Shown here piece after piece: positions 10,380 through 21,208 of a stretch of 64,000 nucleotides of DNA (positions are counted from its first letter, which is position 1; each line of letters opens with the position of its first letter). Source of the stretch: Phlebopus portentosus (Eukaryota > Basidiomycota > Agaricomycetes > Boletales > Boletinellaceae); assembly GCA_037892935.1 (NCBI GenBank), contig JAYXKI010000002.1:1674001-1738000 (forward strand), given 5' to 3'. The position numbers were made by a program, and so were the translations under genes. The notes beneath the pieces are model-generated. The model saw nothing but the letters and a program-made list of their open reading frames with translations, had not been told where the DNA came from and did no database searches.

Positions 10380-11049
10380 AATAGGGGGAAATGGTGATTC
10401 TGCCTCTTGTGGCATGTCACAAGCTTCTGATTTACTCCATTAGCTTCTCCATCTTGCCAGCTATCAGCCTCGATGGGACAATCGACTGCACTATCATACA
10501 GGGCGCATTCAATACCAAATTGTTCATGGAATTCATCACCAGCCTGTTGGACAAAATGCATCCCTTCCCCGGTAATCAATCAGTCATTGTAATGGACAAC
10601 TGCCCGATACACAAGGCTCCTGAGATTTGGGAGCTCATCGAATCTCGGTCTGTCTCACTAGCAATGCAAGTCGCAGCATGTACTGACCCCTTTGCTTAGG
10701 GGTGTCAGGCTTGAATTTCTTCCTCCTTACTCACCAGACTACAATCCTATTGAACTTGCATTCTCCATAATCAAGTCCAGGTTAAAACAGCAGGGTCCCA
10801 GTCCTCAGGATGATGCTTCAGTTGTTGAGCAACCTTGCAGGCAGGTGTATTCCATTAATTCTTTGGATAGTTATTCCTTCTTTCACCACTGTCGCTATGA
10901 TGTGCTTGTATAGGCCGTTGAATCTGAAGATAGTGTATGTTTGCAGACTTTGGATCGTCAATCTCCGGAGGGCTAGTAAGCGAGCTGGGAACACATTTAT
11001 AAGCAGCTACCTTCATTGCCACATCACTTTTTTTTTATCTCTTACCATC

Positions 11050-13188
11050 ATGAGTCCCACTCCTAGAAAACTCACAGCTCGCAAGACTGCAGCTCATAAG
11101 ACTGCTGGGATGAAGCAGGCATCCACCGTCACAAGAAACTCCTCTCCCAAAAAAGCAGCAATGGCCCTGGAGCCCCAGCAAGCAAATGGCCCTCATTCAA
11201 ACTCTCAAAATACAGATGTCATTGCTGAAGGACCACAGAAATGAGGCCGGCCAAGGAAGGCAGAGCAGCCTGCTGTCAACAAGAATGGTGTTGAAGAGAT
11301 GGTAGTACTGATAGTCTTGTCTTCCAGTATTGCACTCATACTTCATAACAGAAAAACATGAAAGTGGAGCCCACCATGACAAAAGCAAGGGGCCGGAGAG
11401 CTGCTGACGAGGACCTGACGTATCAATATGAAGAGCCCTATGATGAAGAACCATCACAACTTGATATTGCCTGAATGGCTAATGACGATCCGGGTCAAGA
11501 GTCAGATACCAACAGAGTCAGTACTGGTGATCCTTGGGACTTTGATAATCCATTGCTTGCAGCCAGTGCGTAGACCATTATAGGAGTTTGTCAGTCTCTA
11601 ATAATTTAATAGACTACGCTGACAATTTGGACCAAGAGTATAGATGTGACTCGTCAGTTGTATCTTACGTGCATTTCATGGAAAATCTCGAACGTGAAAA
11701 AGAGGAGCAGCAAGCTCCTAAAGAAACATGATCAACACTTGTCGTTCTGGTTGACGATGGGCGGGCTTTGTGCAAAATGAACGTTAAACCTCAACACAGC
11801 ATAATCGATGTGCGTCAGAACGTGGCAAGTATTCTTCAGTACTATCCTACCTCGGTTACACTAGGCTACACCAGTCTGTGGTTTAAGAAGATTGGGATGA
11901 AGATTCAACCACGGTATCTTGAATCTGATGTGGATCTTGATGAGCTTGTGCAAGGGTTCAAGAAGTATCTTAAGGAGCTGAAGAAGAAGTGCAAGGTCGA
12001 TAGTGCAGGTGAAATTGTGCTTATGAACATGAACAATGAACGGGTAAATGTGATCGTTTGCCTTTCTCTCTTTCACGTATTGATGTGCGAATTACATTCC
12101 ATTTAGAAGGGTTCTAAATGCTCAGGAAGCGTACTTCAGAATGCGACCAAACCAACCAGTGTGGCTGAAGCAATGAAAGGTGACCTGAATGTAATGCTCG
12201 TGCCTCATATCAAGGAGATCAAGCAGAACCTACAGTGCAGCATGCATCCAGAGGAAGTTTGTTATGTTCGTGCCGATGGCACCCATATATATTATACAAT
12301 GAAGAATTATTTTGATCATGCAAGGCTCCTAGTATGTGTCTTACTCTCATCTATGTGATTCTGGAGGCTTCTGAGCTTTTGTAGCTAAGTAAAGCTCCAG
12401 GCGTGACAGCTTCGGAGGTTCCTAAGCAGCTGAACTTGCTCGACTACCACAAATCAAAGCGAACTGTGCAGACCACCTTAGGTTCAACCGCTATAAGCAT
12501 GCAGCAGGGGCTTACAAACCAAGCTGGCACTGGTCAAGCACAAGCAGATGAGGATCCACAGACCAAACCAGGTGTAGAAAATTCCAGTGCTGGAAGGACT
12601 CGCCATGCATCACCATCGCCCGCCTCCTGGCCTGCACGAGACAGGCTGAGGGATGACAGAAGGTACCATGGATCATCGCGTGGAGGGAAGTGTCATCGTA
12701 GCAGGAGCCGATCCATCAGAAAGAGGGGTCATAAATGTCGCTATCGATCCTCGTCATCATCAGGGTGAGCGGACTCCAAAAGCTCCACAGAAAGGGGTTA
12801 TCATGATCATAGTTCGTTATCTGAGGATGACTACAGGTGCCACAGTTATCAGAACAGACACTCTGCATCGCATCATAGTGGATATCATCACAAAGGTCAC
12901 CACAACAGAACTCAAGGCTCCCTGTCCACGAGAAATAAAATTTGTGATTATCCTTTGGTGAAGATTTGGCTGAAGATGTGCAATGATCATATGGAACGAG
13001 GGCGCAACAACATGAATTACTCAGTGCTGGCCGATGTTCTGAAATGTAATAGATATCCGCACATCAACTCGATTCTACTTGGGTTGACAACCGATGAATT
13101 GATTTCAATGGCATCACAGTCAGGTGTTCACATCATGCATGGGCTTGCATCCACCGTGCTTTTCTATGCCCAGGAGGACATTAGCTGA
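11050..13188 (+). pseudogene. Unrecognised multi-exon gene behind Tc1 copy A (AT-hook-like motif)
   Basis: Product unknown. Starts with ATG at 11050. A basic N-terminus rich in Ala, Lys and Thr leads to a GRPRKAEQ stretch like an AT-hook. GT-AG introns are likely near 11300-11350, 12043-12106 and 12331-12386. The middle part (LVVLVDDGRALCKM, about 11738-11780) matches the minus-strand gene at 24567-25040, which lies behind Tc1 copy B. A Ser-Arg-rich part lies near 12590-12760, and a last open frame ends at 13188. In-frame TGA codons at 11242-11244, 11472-11474 and about 11730 sit where CGA is expected, so the copy is probably dead. It could be a passenger gene of the Tc1-like element or a host gene next to it. 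Confidence 0.5.
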
Positions 13189-13495
13189 ACAACAAAGACA
13201 ATCACGTTCAATAGTAAACATGATATGTGTTACATACAGTCATGCACACAATAAATAAGGGTACAGAAAGGAAGTGGGAACAAACTCCTGGCTGAAGACG
13301 ATCCAAAATCAATAATGTTCCTGGAAATTCCTATCGAAAAACTGGTATGCATGTCAAACGAACTGCTGTAACGAAATGAGAACAAGTCAATTTCTAAAAA
13401 TTACATGAACTCAAGGCCCAAACGCAAGGAGCGAACCTAGATCATGTCAGTTACGACCATGAAAAATGGTGCGGAAGCCCAAATACCTTAAGAAT

Positions 13496-14652
13496 TTATA
13501 CAAAGCTCACCTCCAGTGAAGAACCATGCGACGTTGAGGATTCGCTCTCGTCGCTCATATACATGTCAGAAGTCTTGGCATCAGAACCATCAGAACCATC
13601 AGAACCATCATCCGAATCACTATCCGTATTCGCTTGAGTGAGAATGAGAGAACTACGATTCCGGTCGTCCAATATCTGGTCATCGGATTCGGCCTGCCTG
13701 ACCCGATCCTGCAGAATTGCGAACGCTGAAGATTGACCAAAAGACTGAACACACATCTTCAATTCAATCAGTTCATTGCCATGCTTGTCGTCGCACCTCG
13801 CCTTAAAGTCGTGCGCATCTCCTCGGTACCGATGGAAATCATGTGGATCCTTCATCGCAACCACTTTATGTTCAGTCTCACTACCAGAGGTCTCCGGCGC
13901 AAAAACCAGAAAGGATAGGATCTTAATCAAGCCATTATCATTCGGAAAGCATTGAAGCGCCCGCTTTAGGTGACAAAATCGATCCTCTGTCAGATCTATA
14001 TCCGGCTTGAAGGTGCTGCACTTCTTGGTACTTTTGAGCTGATCTTCTGCAAGTTTAGCCCAATCAACCAGCTTTCGGCAGAAACGCTATGATAACCATG
14101 CCAATTCTGTTCTCTGAATGGGATTGTGCTCGAGTTTGAGGAATTCCCGGAGCTTCTGCATGAGAATCTTGGCATTAATACATTCATCGGAAGTCTTTGC
14201 TTCCTCCAGTCTCCAGTTGACACCCCTAGGAACCTGCTGGTTCGCAGATTATAGACTATCCACATAAGCGGCGACTGCATCATACACAATGGTCAATGCT
14301 CTCTTGAGAAGTTCTGGATTTGCCTCGTCTGCTTTTGTCCGGAGTACCTATTAAACATAACATATCAAACCTCCCATTATACCAAAAAAAAGGGGAATCC
14401 TACAGAATTGAGGTAGCTCTTGTCTTTCTTTAAATGCTCTCTCTGTTTTTGCAATTCCTCATGTAAGGCGGCAAATTTTTCTTTGGTATCCTTAACTCCA
14501 GATCCAATTTGCTCGTGCATAGACGTAAAACATTTGTGCATGCCATCTGCAAACGCCTTCTCCTCCTCCTCCTCCTGCTTCTTCTTCACTGCTACTGCAT
14601 CTGGAGATACAAACTTTGCAGAAGTTACCATCTTAGATGCTGATCGAAAGAG
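13496..14652 (-). pseudogene. Unrecognised gene, two in-frame stops
   Basis: I do not recognise it. Reading down from 14652, a Glu/Lys-rich, probably coiled-coil segment ends at a likely intron near 14380. The frame then continues through 13496 as one reading frame except for a TAA (near 14250) and a TAG (near 14090). The C-terminal part is rich in Asp and Ser (runs of DGS and DES), typical of a disordered acidic tail. The stops fit CAA and CAG or TGG changed by C-to-T or G-to-A. No mobile-element motif was seen in it. Confidence 0.45.
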
Positions 14653-14659
14653 TTTGAGA

Positions 14660-15190
14660 GTGTGCATACTACAGCATTCAACCGAGAAAATGTACCTAGG
14701 CTAACTTTCTCCAGCTGGGGAATTCTTCTGGAACTCAGGGCTAGGTGGAGGTGTTTAGTTGTTTTCAGTGCTTTGAACAATAACAGCTGATACTCACAGC
14801 CCCTAACAGTAGCTTGAGAGGAGTGCATGACACTGCTCAGACAGAGTTTAAGTGGGGGTAGATCTGTGTAGGAAAGGAGAGGAGTTACTAATGATAGTGA
14901 GAAGAGGCAAAGTGGGTACTAGGGATCATTCATCCCTGGCTCCCTTATATATGGAGACGAGCCGAATCTTACAAAGACTCAGCTGACTAATATCTAGGTC
15001 GCCTGACCTAGTCTCTATTATATAGTGTAGCCTAGTACCGCACACTTTCTTTGAATCTTTTTGGAGCAGAGAACACAGAGCTTGGACTAAAGTAAAGTAC
15101 ACAATCATCTCCTCTTCTTCGCTTCCCTCTCTTCCTCTACACTCGACACCTCTGTACTCGGCCTCGCCTTCTCTTTGTCTTTCCCCTCTA
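14660..15190. other. No recognisable gene
   Basis: Between two minus-strand genes. Short open frames only. This stretch could hold the promoter and first exon of the gene at 13496-14652 and the 3' end of the gene at 15191-16243. Confidence 0.4.
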
Positions 15191-16243
15191 CTACACTTTG
15201 TCACTCCCTCCTACGCTCCATTCAATTGGTGGCACTTCAAGCTCGCTTGGTTGAGGTACTTGGTGAACTAGCCTCTTTGACATAAATGTATCGCTAGTCC
15301 ACGTTGGGATTATGGGTGAGCATTTTTTCAAGTCATCGAGTAGGCTGAAAATGACATTGCCCTTCCCCTTCCCCTTCCCCTTCCCCTTCCCCTTCCCCTT
15401 CCCCTTCCCCTTCCCCTTCCCCTTCCCCTTCCCCTTCCCCTTCCCCTTCCCCTTCCCCTTCCCCTTCCCCTTCCCCTTCCCCTTCCCCTTCCCCTTCCCC
15501 TTCCCCTTCCCCTTCCCCTTCCCCTTCCCCTTCCCCTTCCCCTTCCCCTTCCTCTTCCCCTTCCCCTTCCCCTTCTCTTTCTTCGGCTTCTTCAACCCAT
15601 ACCCGAACTTGAGACCTTTGAACTCATCCTGAATCTTCTCCATATTGTGGGAGATTTGGCGCAAAACTTCCTTATCCTCTGCGTTTATGTTAATCTGCTC
15701 CACCAAAAATTTTATAGAAGAGTAAGACATCCCGATCTCTAAGGGATGCACTGCATCATTATCGAATTGTCGAATTGGATTCTTTTTAATGAAAAAGTAA
15801 AGGACTGCAATTTGTGTGGACCCTTCTACAGGCGGGAAGGCCTGCAGGAAGCACTCTAGTGCCCGTACCTGGTCTTCACGCCGTGACCGTAAGCTCATTG
15901 CCACAGTTTTGAGGGAGTCCTTCAAAGGACTGGTTCGCATTGATATAGCATTCAAAAGTGCCATCACTATAGGGATTACTTCCGGTTCCTTCCCCTCCTC
16001 CACTGTAAGGTCCCCGAGTCCAATTAATAAGGAAGCCAAATGTGAAAGGAAAGTAGATGGCTTGAGTTTGCTGTAATGGTCAAAACAAGTCACAAAGGCC
16101 CTAAGCCTCGCATCATTGCCGCTGTCATTGAGGATGCCTCCATCCTTTCTACCGATCTCTGCAAGTATCGAGCCAATTTGGCCAAACATCTCTAAGCCGA
16201 TATCAAAAGAAAGCCTTCCTCCAATGGCCAGATCTGCCATCAT
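15191..16243 (-). CDS. Unrecognised protein with a long Gly-Lys repeat
   Basis: A 350-codon open frame. About 220 residues of mixed helical-looking sequence are followed by a basic linker and some 35 Gly-Lys dipeptides, then a roughly 50-residue tail. The repeat is a pure (AAGGGG)n tract in coding direction. The upstream bases read CTTAG/GAGATGATGG, so the frame may continue from an upstream exon across an acceptor at 16246-16247 rather than start at this ATG. The Gly-Lys run would be highly basic and disordered and may bind nucleic acid; that is speculation. The family is unknown to me. Unlike its neighbours it has no stop in it. Confidence 0.5.
   Translation of the reverse strand: MMADLAIGGRLSFDIGLEMFGQIGSILAEIGRKDGGILNDSGNDARLRAFVTCFDHYSKLKPSTFLSHLASLLIGLGDLTVEEGKEPEVIPIVMALLNAISMRTSPLKDSLKTVAMSLRSRREDQVRALECFLQAFPPVEGSTQIAVLYFFIKKNPIRQFDNDAVHPLEIGMSYSSIKFLVEQININAEDKEVLRQISHNMEKIQDEFKGLKFGYGLKKPKKEKGKGKGKRKGKGKGKGKGKGKGKGKGKGKGKGKGKGKGKGKGKGKGKGKGKGKGKGKGKGKGKGKGKGKGKGNVIFSLLDDLKKCSPIIPTWTSDTFMSKRLVHQVPQPSELEVPPIEWSVGGSDKV
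15359..15575. repeat. (CCCCTT)n hexamer tract
   Basis: About 36 copies of CCCCTT with a few single-base variants towards the right end (CCTCTT, CTCTTT). It keeps the reading frame of the minus-strand gene, encoding Gly-Lys repeats. Confidence 0.95.
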
Positions 16244-17286
16244 CTCCTAAGAGAATATACGCAACTATACATCAGGAAAACAGTCCAAATTATCCACTAC
16301 TACCCATAGCTACTCATAGCTACTCACTACTATAGGCTGCTATATAGCAGCCTATAGTGAGTTAGTAGTCCATAGTGATTTATCGTGACCCCCCTACTAT
16401 AGAGAGGGCTGTAACAGTGTATAGATGCTATAGTTAATATTTATTCATAGTACTAGAAAGAGATGAATAGTGCATAATATATAGCAACCTGTAGCAATTG
16501 ATACAGATTTATAGTACTACTAGCGCATAGTGCATAGTGCCTTATAGTAATTAGTATGAGTTTATAGCTGATACTAGATGCTTATAGTTGATAGTTCTTA
16601 TAGGTGATATATTGCCATAGCATATTAAAGATATAGATAGTCATATATTATCATAGATAGCACTTATTAGAGACCACGAGCATATCGGAGAACATATTTA
16701 TTTTTATTAAATTTAAATATATCGATAGTATACTACTTACAGACCCATACAAGCATATAACTAATTACATGTACAGCTTACTACAGAATCTATGTGAGCT
16801 AGGCATACACTCATATACACCTATACTAATATAGACCAATGCTACTTGTCGGAGATAATAAATGGTCAAAAGTGTTAACACTAGACACTGTTGACAGGAC
16901 AAAGGAACTTCCACTGGCTTCAAGGCCCAAACTGGTTAACACAAGGTTAGAGTGCACTAGCGCCACCCCAGCTAAGTGGCACAGGTTCAGCAGCGCATAG
17001 CACACCTCCAGCTGGCTGGCAAACAGCCACAGTATAATAGGTGCCGCCCTGGCTAAGTGCACAGGTTCAGCAGCACTCAACATACTGCCTCTACACCTGA
17101 GCTGCCCGCTGCGACAGGGACAGAGGTGTCCAAGAACCACAGACCTCCCAACAGCCAGAACAACAATTAAAAGAAAAGGTAATGAAGTGGCCTGAAGCCA
17201 TTGCAATCTGCAAGGTGAGAGATAGTTCAGAATGTGGATGTGTATGCATCCACAATTCGGTGGCTCAACATAAGGAGCCAATTACC
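16244..17286. other. No recognisable gene; TAG/CTA-rich AT tract
   Basis: From about 16300 to 16830 the sequence is AT-rich with many short TATAG and CTATA words, similar in style to the satellite at 23080-23660 and 52060-52760 but without a clear period. The rest to 17286 holds only short open frames. Confidence 0.5.
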
Positions 17287-17405
17287 TTACAGGTCCATTC
17301 AGCACCAGCCTGGAGATGTGCATGAGTGCATTCCATGTCCCACACAGCATGGCCAATACACTGCGCAAGTTCATACAGTAATCTTGCAGTGCCGTACCTA
17401 GGAGG
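17287..17405 (+). pseudogene. Duplicated Argonaute fragment
   Basis: This stretch is a diverged second copy of the Argonaute segment at about 17921-18030 (CMSAFHVPRSMADALREF). It reads CMSAFHVPHSMANTLRKF and then a stop. It lies upstream of the main pseudogene in the same orientation, so a local duplication is likely. Many differences are C-to-T or G-to-A. Confidence 0.75.
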
Positions 17406-17459
17406 CCGTCGACTTGTGCAGGCACATTGTTGCTGAATTTGCTCAGTCTCAGGAACTGT

Positions 17460-20125
17460 CGCAGAACATGCAGGGCATCATGCACGATGGCGTCGGTCGC
17501 CTCGTCACAAAGCTGCCACTGCCGAAAAACTTTCAGGTCACGGTGACAGCACTGGCCCCATCGTCCGAGGAACTGGGCGCATGCACGCACGATATCCCGT
17601 ACTTTGTCACACTTGTCGGACCTAATCCTCTTAAATCAGCGGACCTCGCTGGGTAAGGCTTGCCCTTCGACCGTAATCTAATAGTGATACTGACTTCTTT
17701 CTTCAACAGGTACCTACGTGGTGAGAATCCCGACTATGATCCTGCACCCATCGTCTCGGCCTTCAACCTGATCGTTATGGTGCATGCCGCTCACACTGGT
17801 TTTCGCGCACTCACCAAGAATGCATACTATTTCGACCCCAATGCAGATACGGGCATGCCTACTCGCCCTAGTATCAAGGTCGTCAACGGCTTCTTCGCTT
17901 CCGTCCGTCCAGTTCACAAGTCCCTCATGGTCAGCGTGAATACATGCATGAGCGCGTTCCACGTCCCGCGAAGCATGGCCGATGCGCTGCGCGAGTTCAT
18001 GCAGCAATCTCGTGGTGCCGTACCTCAGAAATTCTTCGGTAATATGAGAGTAGTTACAAGTTACCTCGGGTACGATAAGTGCAACACCGTGAAGGCGATT
18101 GGACCTGGTACGGTGAGATGGACAAAGATCCAGAGTGAAAAATTTGGCAATATCACAGTGGAGGAATATTTCCAGAAAAGTAAGTCATCCGTGGATCGAA
18201 TAGGAATCGTGCTGACTATCGCACAGAGTTCCACATCACACTCCGCCACGCAGATGACCTGCCCGTGGTGAATGTCGGGAAAGAGGACAAGGACGTTTTC
18301 GTACCAGCCGAGCTGTGCAAGATTGTACCAGAGCCCTTTTCGTGGGTGAGCTGAAGTCTGGGGAGAGCGCAGCCCTGTGTGCTGCAAACAACAAGACGCC
18401 AGCTGGTTATGCATAGACAATCACTATCAAGGGTCTCCGTCTCCTAGGCTTCAAGGAGGGCACACCTCCGATGGCCAGCTTCGGAATCAAAATCTCGACA
18501 AATATGGCTGTTGTTGCAGCTCGCATTCTCCCTGCACCGTTGGTGATTTATCCTTCGGGCCATGCACAAATTGTCAATGGATCTTGGACGGCGCGTGGCA
18601 TTCAGTTCACGAGGCTTGCAGAGCTTAAACGCCTTGCAGTTGTGGTCTTAAAGGATGGGAATATAGAAGAGTCCGACAGCTCGCTCGAGGTGCAGATGTG
18701 CGAGGCGGTGAAGGCTCTGATCGGAAAATGTCATGCACGTGGAATAAACGTCAACTCGGACTTCATCATGCAGGTCCTGCAGCTCCGCCGTCTGAGTCAA
18801 GAGGATCCATACCACGATGAGGATGTGGACAAGGACCCAGCAAACTTGCAAGCGCGACATACCCTTCCAAAGGGCTCGCTGAACCACCTAGAGGATTGGC
18901 AGCAACGGCTTTGAGGTTCGCTTCGAAACCTGGGATCGTAGCACACCTTAAAGCGTCGAATGCAGCTGTCTGAATGTCTTCTTCTGCACATTGGAAAAGG
19001 ACGGCACCAACAAGGCAGCTGATGGAATGCCGTAGAGCAGGTTTTGAACCCTGCATTTCCCACCGAGATCAAGCAGCTGAATGAAGCATTTGGTGAACTG
19101 AAGAAATACAAACCGAAGTTGACTTACATCACTTGTAGCAAAGGTCATCAGACTCGGTTCTACCCCAGCCACAGACGATCCTAAGTTCGAAATGCCCCTA
19201 TACAGTTTCTTGAGTTGCTGTACGAAAACACTGGAACTTGCATGTTCCTGAGGCTGCCCGTCAAACAAGTGTCGATGATGTTGACGACCGTCAGTGGTGG
19301 TCGCTAGTTCGGCAAATGTTTGCATGGCAGCCCCATTGACTCTAAGCTTCGAAGTCTTCGTGATCGGACTGTGGCAGCCTGGACTTCACTGCAGAAATGG
19401 GATATAAGCTGGAAGGCTAGGTCGGCGGCGATATGTGGTGGAGGTCTGTCATTTCGTTCGTGCTGGTCATGGATGAGGCTGAGACAATGGTATACACGCA
19501 TCTTCAATTCGTTAGGTGATTCAGCCTTTCCTCTTTGATCATCACAGAACTCCTTTAGAGACAGCAGAGCTTTTGCAGGCGTAAAGATCCAGACAACAAC
19601 TTGATGGCAAGGTTGAGGACTCACAGTTCATAAGCTGCTGGATCTCCAAAGCTCGATCAAATGTAGGTACGTCGTACATGAGATAGAGTGAAAGGATATG
19701 AAAACGTGTACATCGTTCATGAGACTCGATAGCTATTGGTCCGTTGTCTTGCTGAATCGTGAAACCATTGCGTACAGCTCGAGAGTGATCTCTGGCAAAT
19801 GCCCGAGTCTCCGTGAAGTCACTGAAGTTCATCAGACGCATCCTGCACATCACGACGACTGACAAGACCTCGTGCTCTATGGTGGGAACGAGCATAGACC
19901 AGGGCATGACGAGCATTTACGACTACAATTTCTCTTTGCAGGCTCATGCAGGCATGCAAGGTATCGCTCGTGCAGTTCACTACACCGTCCTCCATAAGGA
20001 CAAGAAGTTATCTCCCAACACCCTACAGCAAGGCATCAATGAAATCTCATACCTGTGGTCAGCATCAACGAAGGGTGTGAGCCTGAAACTGCCAGCCTAC
20101 TGGCAAGTCAAGCATGTGCAAGGTG
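17460..20125 (+). pseudogene. Argonaute (QDE-2/Ago-like), broken
   Basis: Argonautes bind small RNAs and silence matching RNA. Visible pieces in order: N domain (to 17652), a GT-AG intron to 17709, linker 1 and start of PAZ (GFFASVRPVHKSLMVSV; VEEYF), an intron at about 18181-18229, PAZ (ITLRHADDLPVVNVG; VPAELCKI), then MID (FGIKISTNMAVVAARIL) to about 18840, then a PIWI piece (KPKLTYITCSKGHQTRFYP, about 19105-19170), and the PIWI C-terminus (SIYDYNFSLQAHAGMQG to KLPAYW, about 19900-20103). Breaks: a frameshift near 18335, a TAG at 18414-18416, scrambled sequence near 18890-19040 and a foreign segment at about 19185-19860. Most PIWI catalytic positions are missing, so it is not functional. 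Confidence 0.8.
19185..19860 (-). other. Segment inserted into the Argonaute PIWI region
   Basis: Argonaute homology stops near 19180 and resumes near 19870. In between, open frames run on the minus strand (19304-19624 and 19542-19916), possibly joined over a short intron near 19600. The products (for example FTETRAFARDHSRAVRNGF and HIAADLAFQLISHFCSE) are not recognised. It could be a gene fragment carried in, or debris. No terminal repeats or target duplication were identified. Confidence 0.4.
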
Positions 20126-20129
20126 ATGT

Positions 20130-20807
20130 CGCCGGTCGAGGGCAGTAAGGAGGTGAGGATGGGGAAGGAGGGATGTGACTTGTGTGAGTTGCGAGTTGCA
20201 AAGTCAACTTCGTCACGTGCAACAAAAGGGTAAGACCGAAAAAAAAAGACAAGATTGATGCTCCCCATGTTCACAAGTCCTAATGATAACAAACAAATCT
20301 TGATAAAATTGAACCTAAATTTATATCATTATAGCACTTTCTAAAGCTGCCTGATGTAAACAAAGCAAGCTCAGAAGGTCAGCATAACCAGAAAGTACTG
20401 TACTATATTTAAGGTGTTATTTAACTCTATCATGTGATTGTGGGAAAGTCTTCAAAAACTCGGATGCGTACACATCTGTTGCTCTTACTCTTAGGAGGTG
20501 TGTATTTGGGTAGGTCATGTAACCCGTGACTACACTAGCTTTGTACATCATCTACATGAGATCCGTATTAAATTGCAAATGTATAACCAGCACTGGTTTA
20601 GCACGGACCGTCTAGATGAAATAGGTTGTACATACATATAGATATGCATACATGACCTACATCTCTATGTGTAGGCCTGCATACATTTACTCTCTGCTTT
20701 GTTAACAGGCTCTGCTGCCTCAACAGTTAGAAATTTTGTTTTCCGCTTTCAGACCAATTTATAATTATATTTGATTAGAAATTATCAAAATACATGCAAG
20801 CTTAGCA
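20130..20807. other. No recognisable gene
   Basis: AT-rich sequence with short open frames only. It holds one copy of the palindrome-like word GATGCGTACACATC at 20463-20476, related to the composite motif seen at 55-60 kb. Confidence 0.5.
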
Positions 20808-21208
20808 GACGGTGGCACCGTACACAACAGTCTCATCTGGGTTGATAGACTTGCATGGCTCCTTGCTGTTGAAGAAGTCAGGCATGAACTTGATAATTCG
20901 GGGTATACAGGTGGAACCATTGATGAGGATGATCTTGTACACATTGGAATTGTCTATCTTGGAGTCCCGGATAATCTTCTCAACAGGCTCAAGCGTGGAA
21001 TGGAAGAGATCCTGGCACAGCTCCTTGAATCATTGTCGGCATACGTTAAGAAGATCTCTGACTTCTTCATTGGGACAGTCATATTATGCTTGATAAATGC
21101 AGTCATGACACTGCCAGTAGTCTCGATACCAAGCGACAGAGGAGCGACATCGAGCAAGAAGGGGTCTTGGGTCTTCTCTGAGGTGTCGCCCTTGAGAATA
21201 GCAGCCAA
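20808..21208 (-). pseudogene. Hsp70 fragments in permuted order
   Basis: Hsp70 is the ATP-driven chaperone. Reading down the minus strand, 21208-21046 encodes the start of the substrate-binding domain ([35 protein letters not shown]). It runs directly, with a frame change, into 21045-20808, which encodes an earlier part of the protein, the end of the ATPase domain ([20 protein letters not shown] to [11 protein letters not shown]). In a normal Hsp70 the second piece comes before the first. The order suggests a junction between tandem duplicated partial copies. Confidence 0.8.

Larger units (their letters stand above)
2024..10842 (+). mobile_element. Tc1/mariner-like element, copy A, split by gypsy-1
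   Basis: The left end follows a TA at 2022-2023 and begins CAGCTAATTGCAAAATTG, the same terminal sequence as MITE family A. About 1 kb of non-coding sequence precedes the transposase ATG at 3061, a long leader for this superfamily. The transposase is interrupted between 3726 and 10385 by gypsy-1. Copy B on the minus strand (25092-33794) is collinear and lacks an insertion here, which gives the exact empty site. I do not see the right inverted repeat downstream of 10842, so the true right end is unknown; the next gene (11050-13188) may lie inside the element. Confidence 0.75.
3061..10842 (+). pseudogene. Tc1-like DD34E transposase, copy A (interrupted)
   Basis: Catalyses cut-and-paste transposition in the nucleus. 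Suggested exons: 3061-3282, 3334-3474, 3539-3726 continued at 10385-10393 after gypsy-1, 10444-10647, and from 10700 to about 10842; all introns are GT-AG. Exon 1 carries a helix-turn-helix (LSASQIAALTDTPKTTVFRI). The catalytic triad is visible: Asp in LVFVDESA, Asp in VIVMDNCPIHK, Glu in YSPDYNPIELAFS. After removing the last intron, 34 residues separate the second Asp from the Glu, the Tc1-type DD34E spacing. Exon 2 has an in-frame TAG at 3406-3408 where copy B has TGG. With the gypsy insertion this copy cannot be functional. The splice sites are my inference from frame continuity. Confidence 0.8.

Noticed and set aside
13496..13930. Regulator gene on the basis of its acidic Ser-rich tail
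   Set aside because: Acidic disordered tails are not diagnostic; left as unrecognised.
15359..15575. Interstitial telomere-like repeat (CCCCTT)n
   Set aside because: Fungal telomeres are normally TTAGGG-like; the tract is in frame in a coding region, so it is a coding microsatellite.
15312..15632. Plus-strand frame encoding Pro-Phe repeats
   Set aside because: It is the antisense of the (AAGGGG)n tract of the minus-strand gene.
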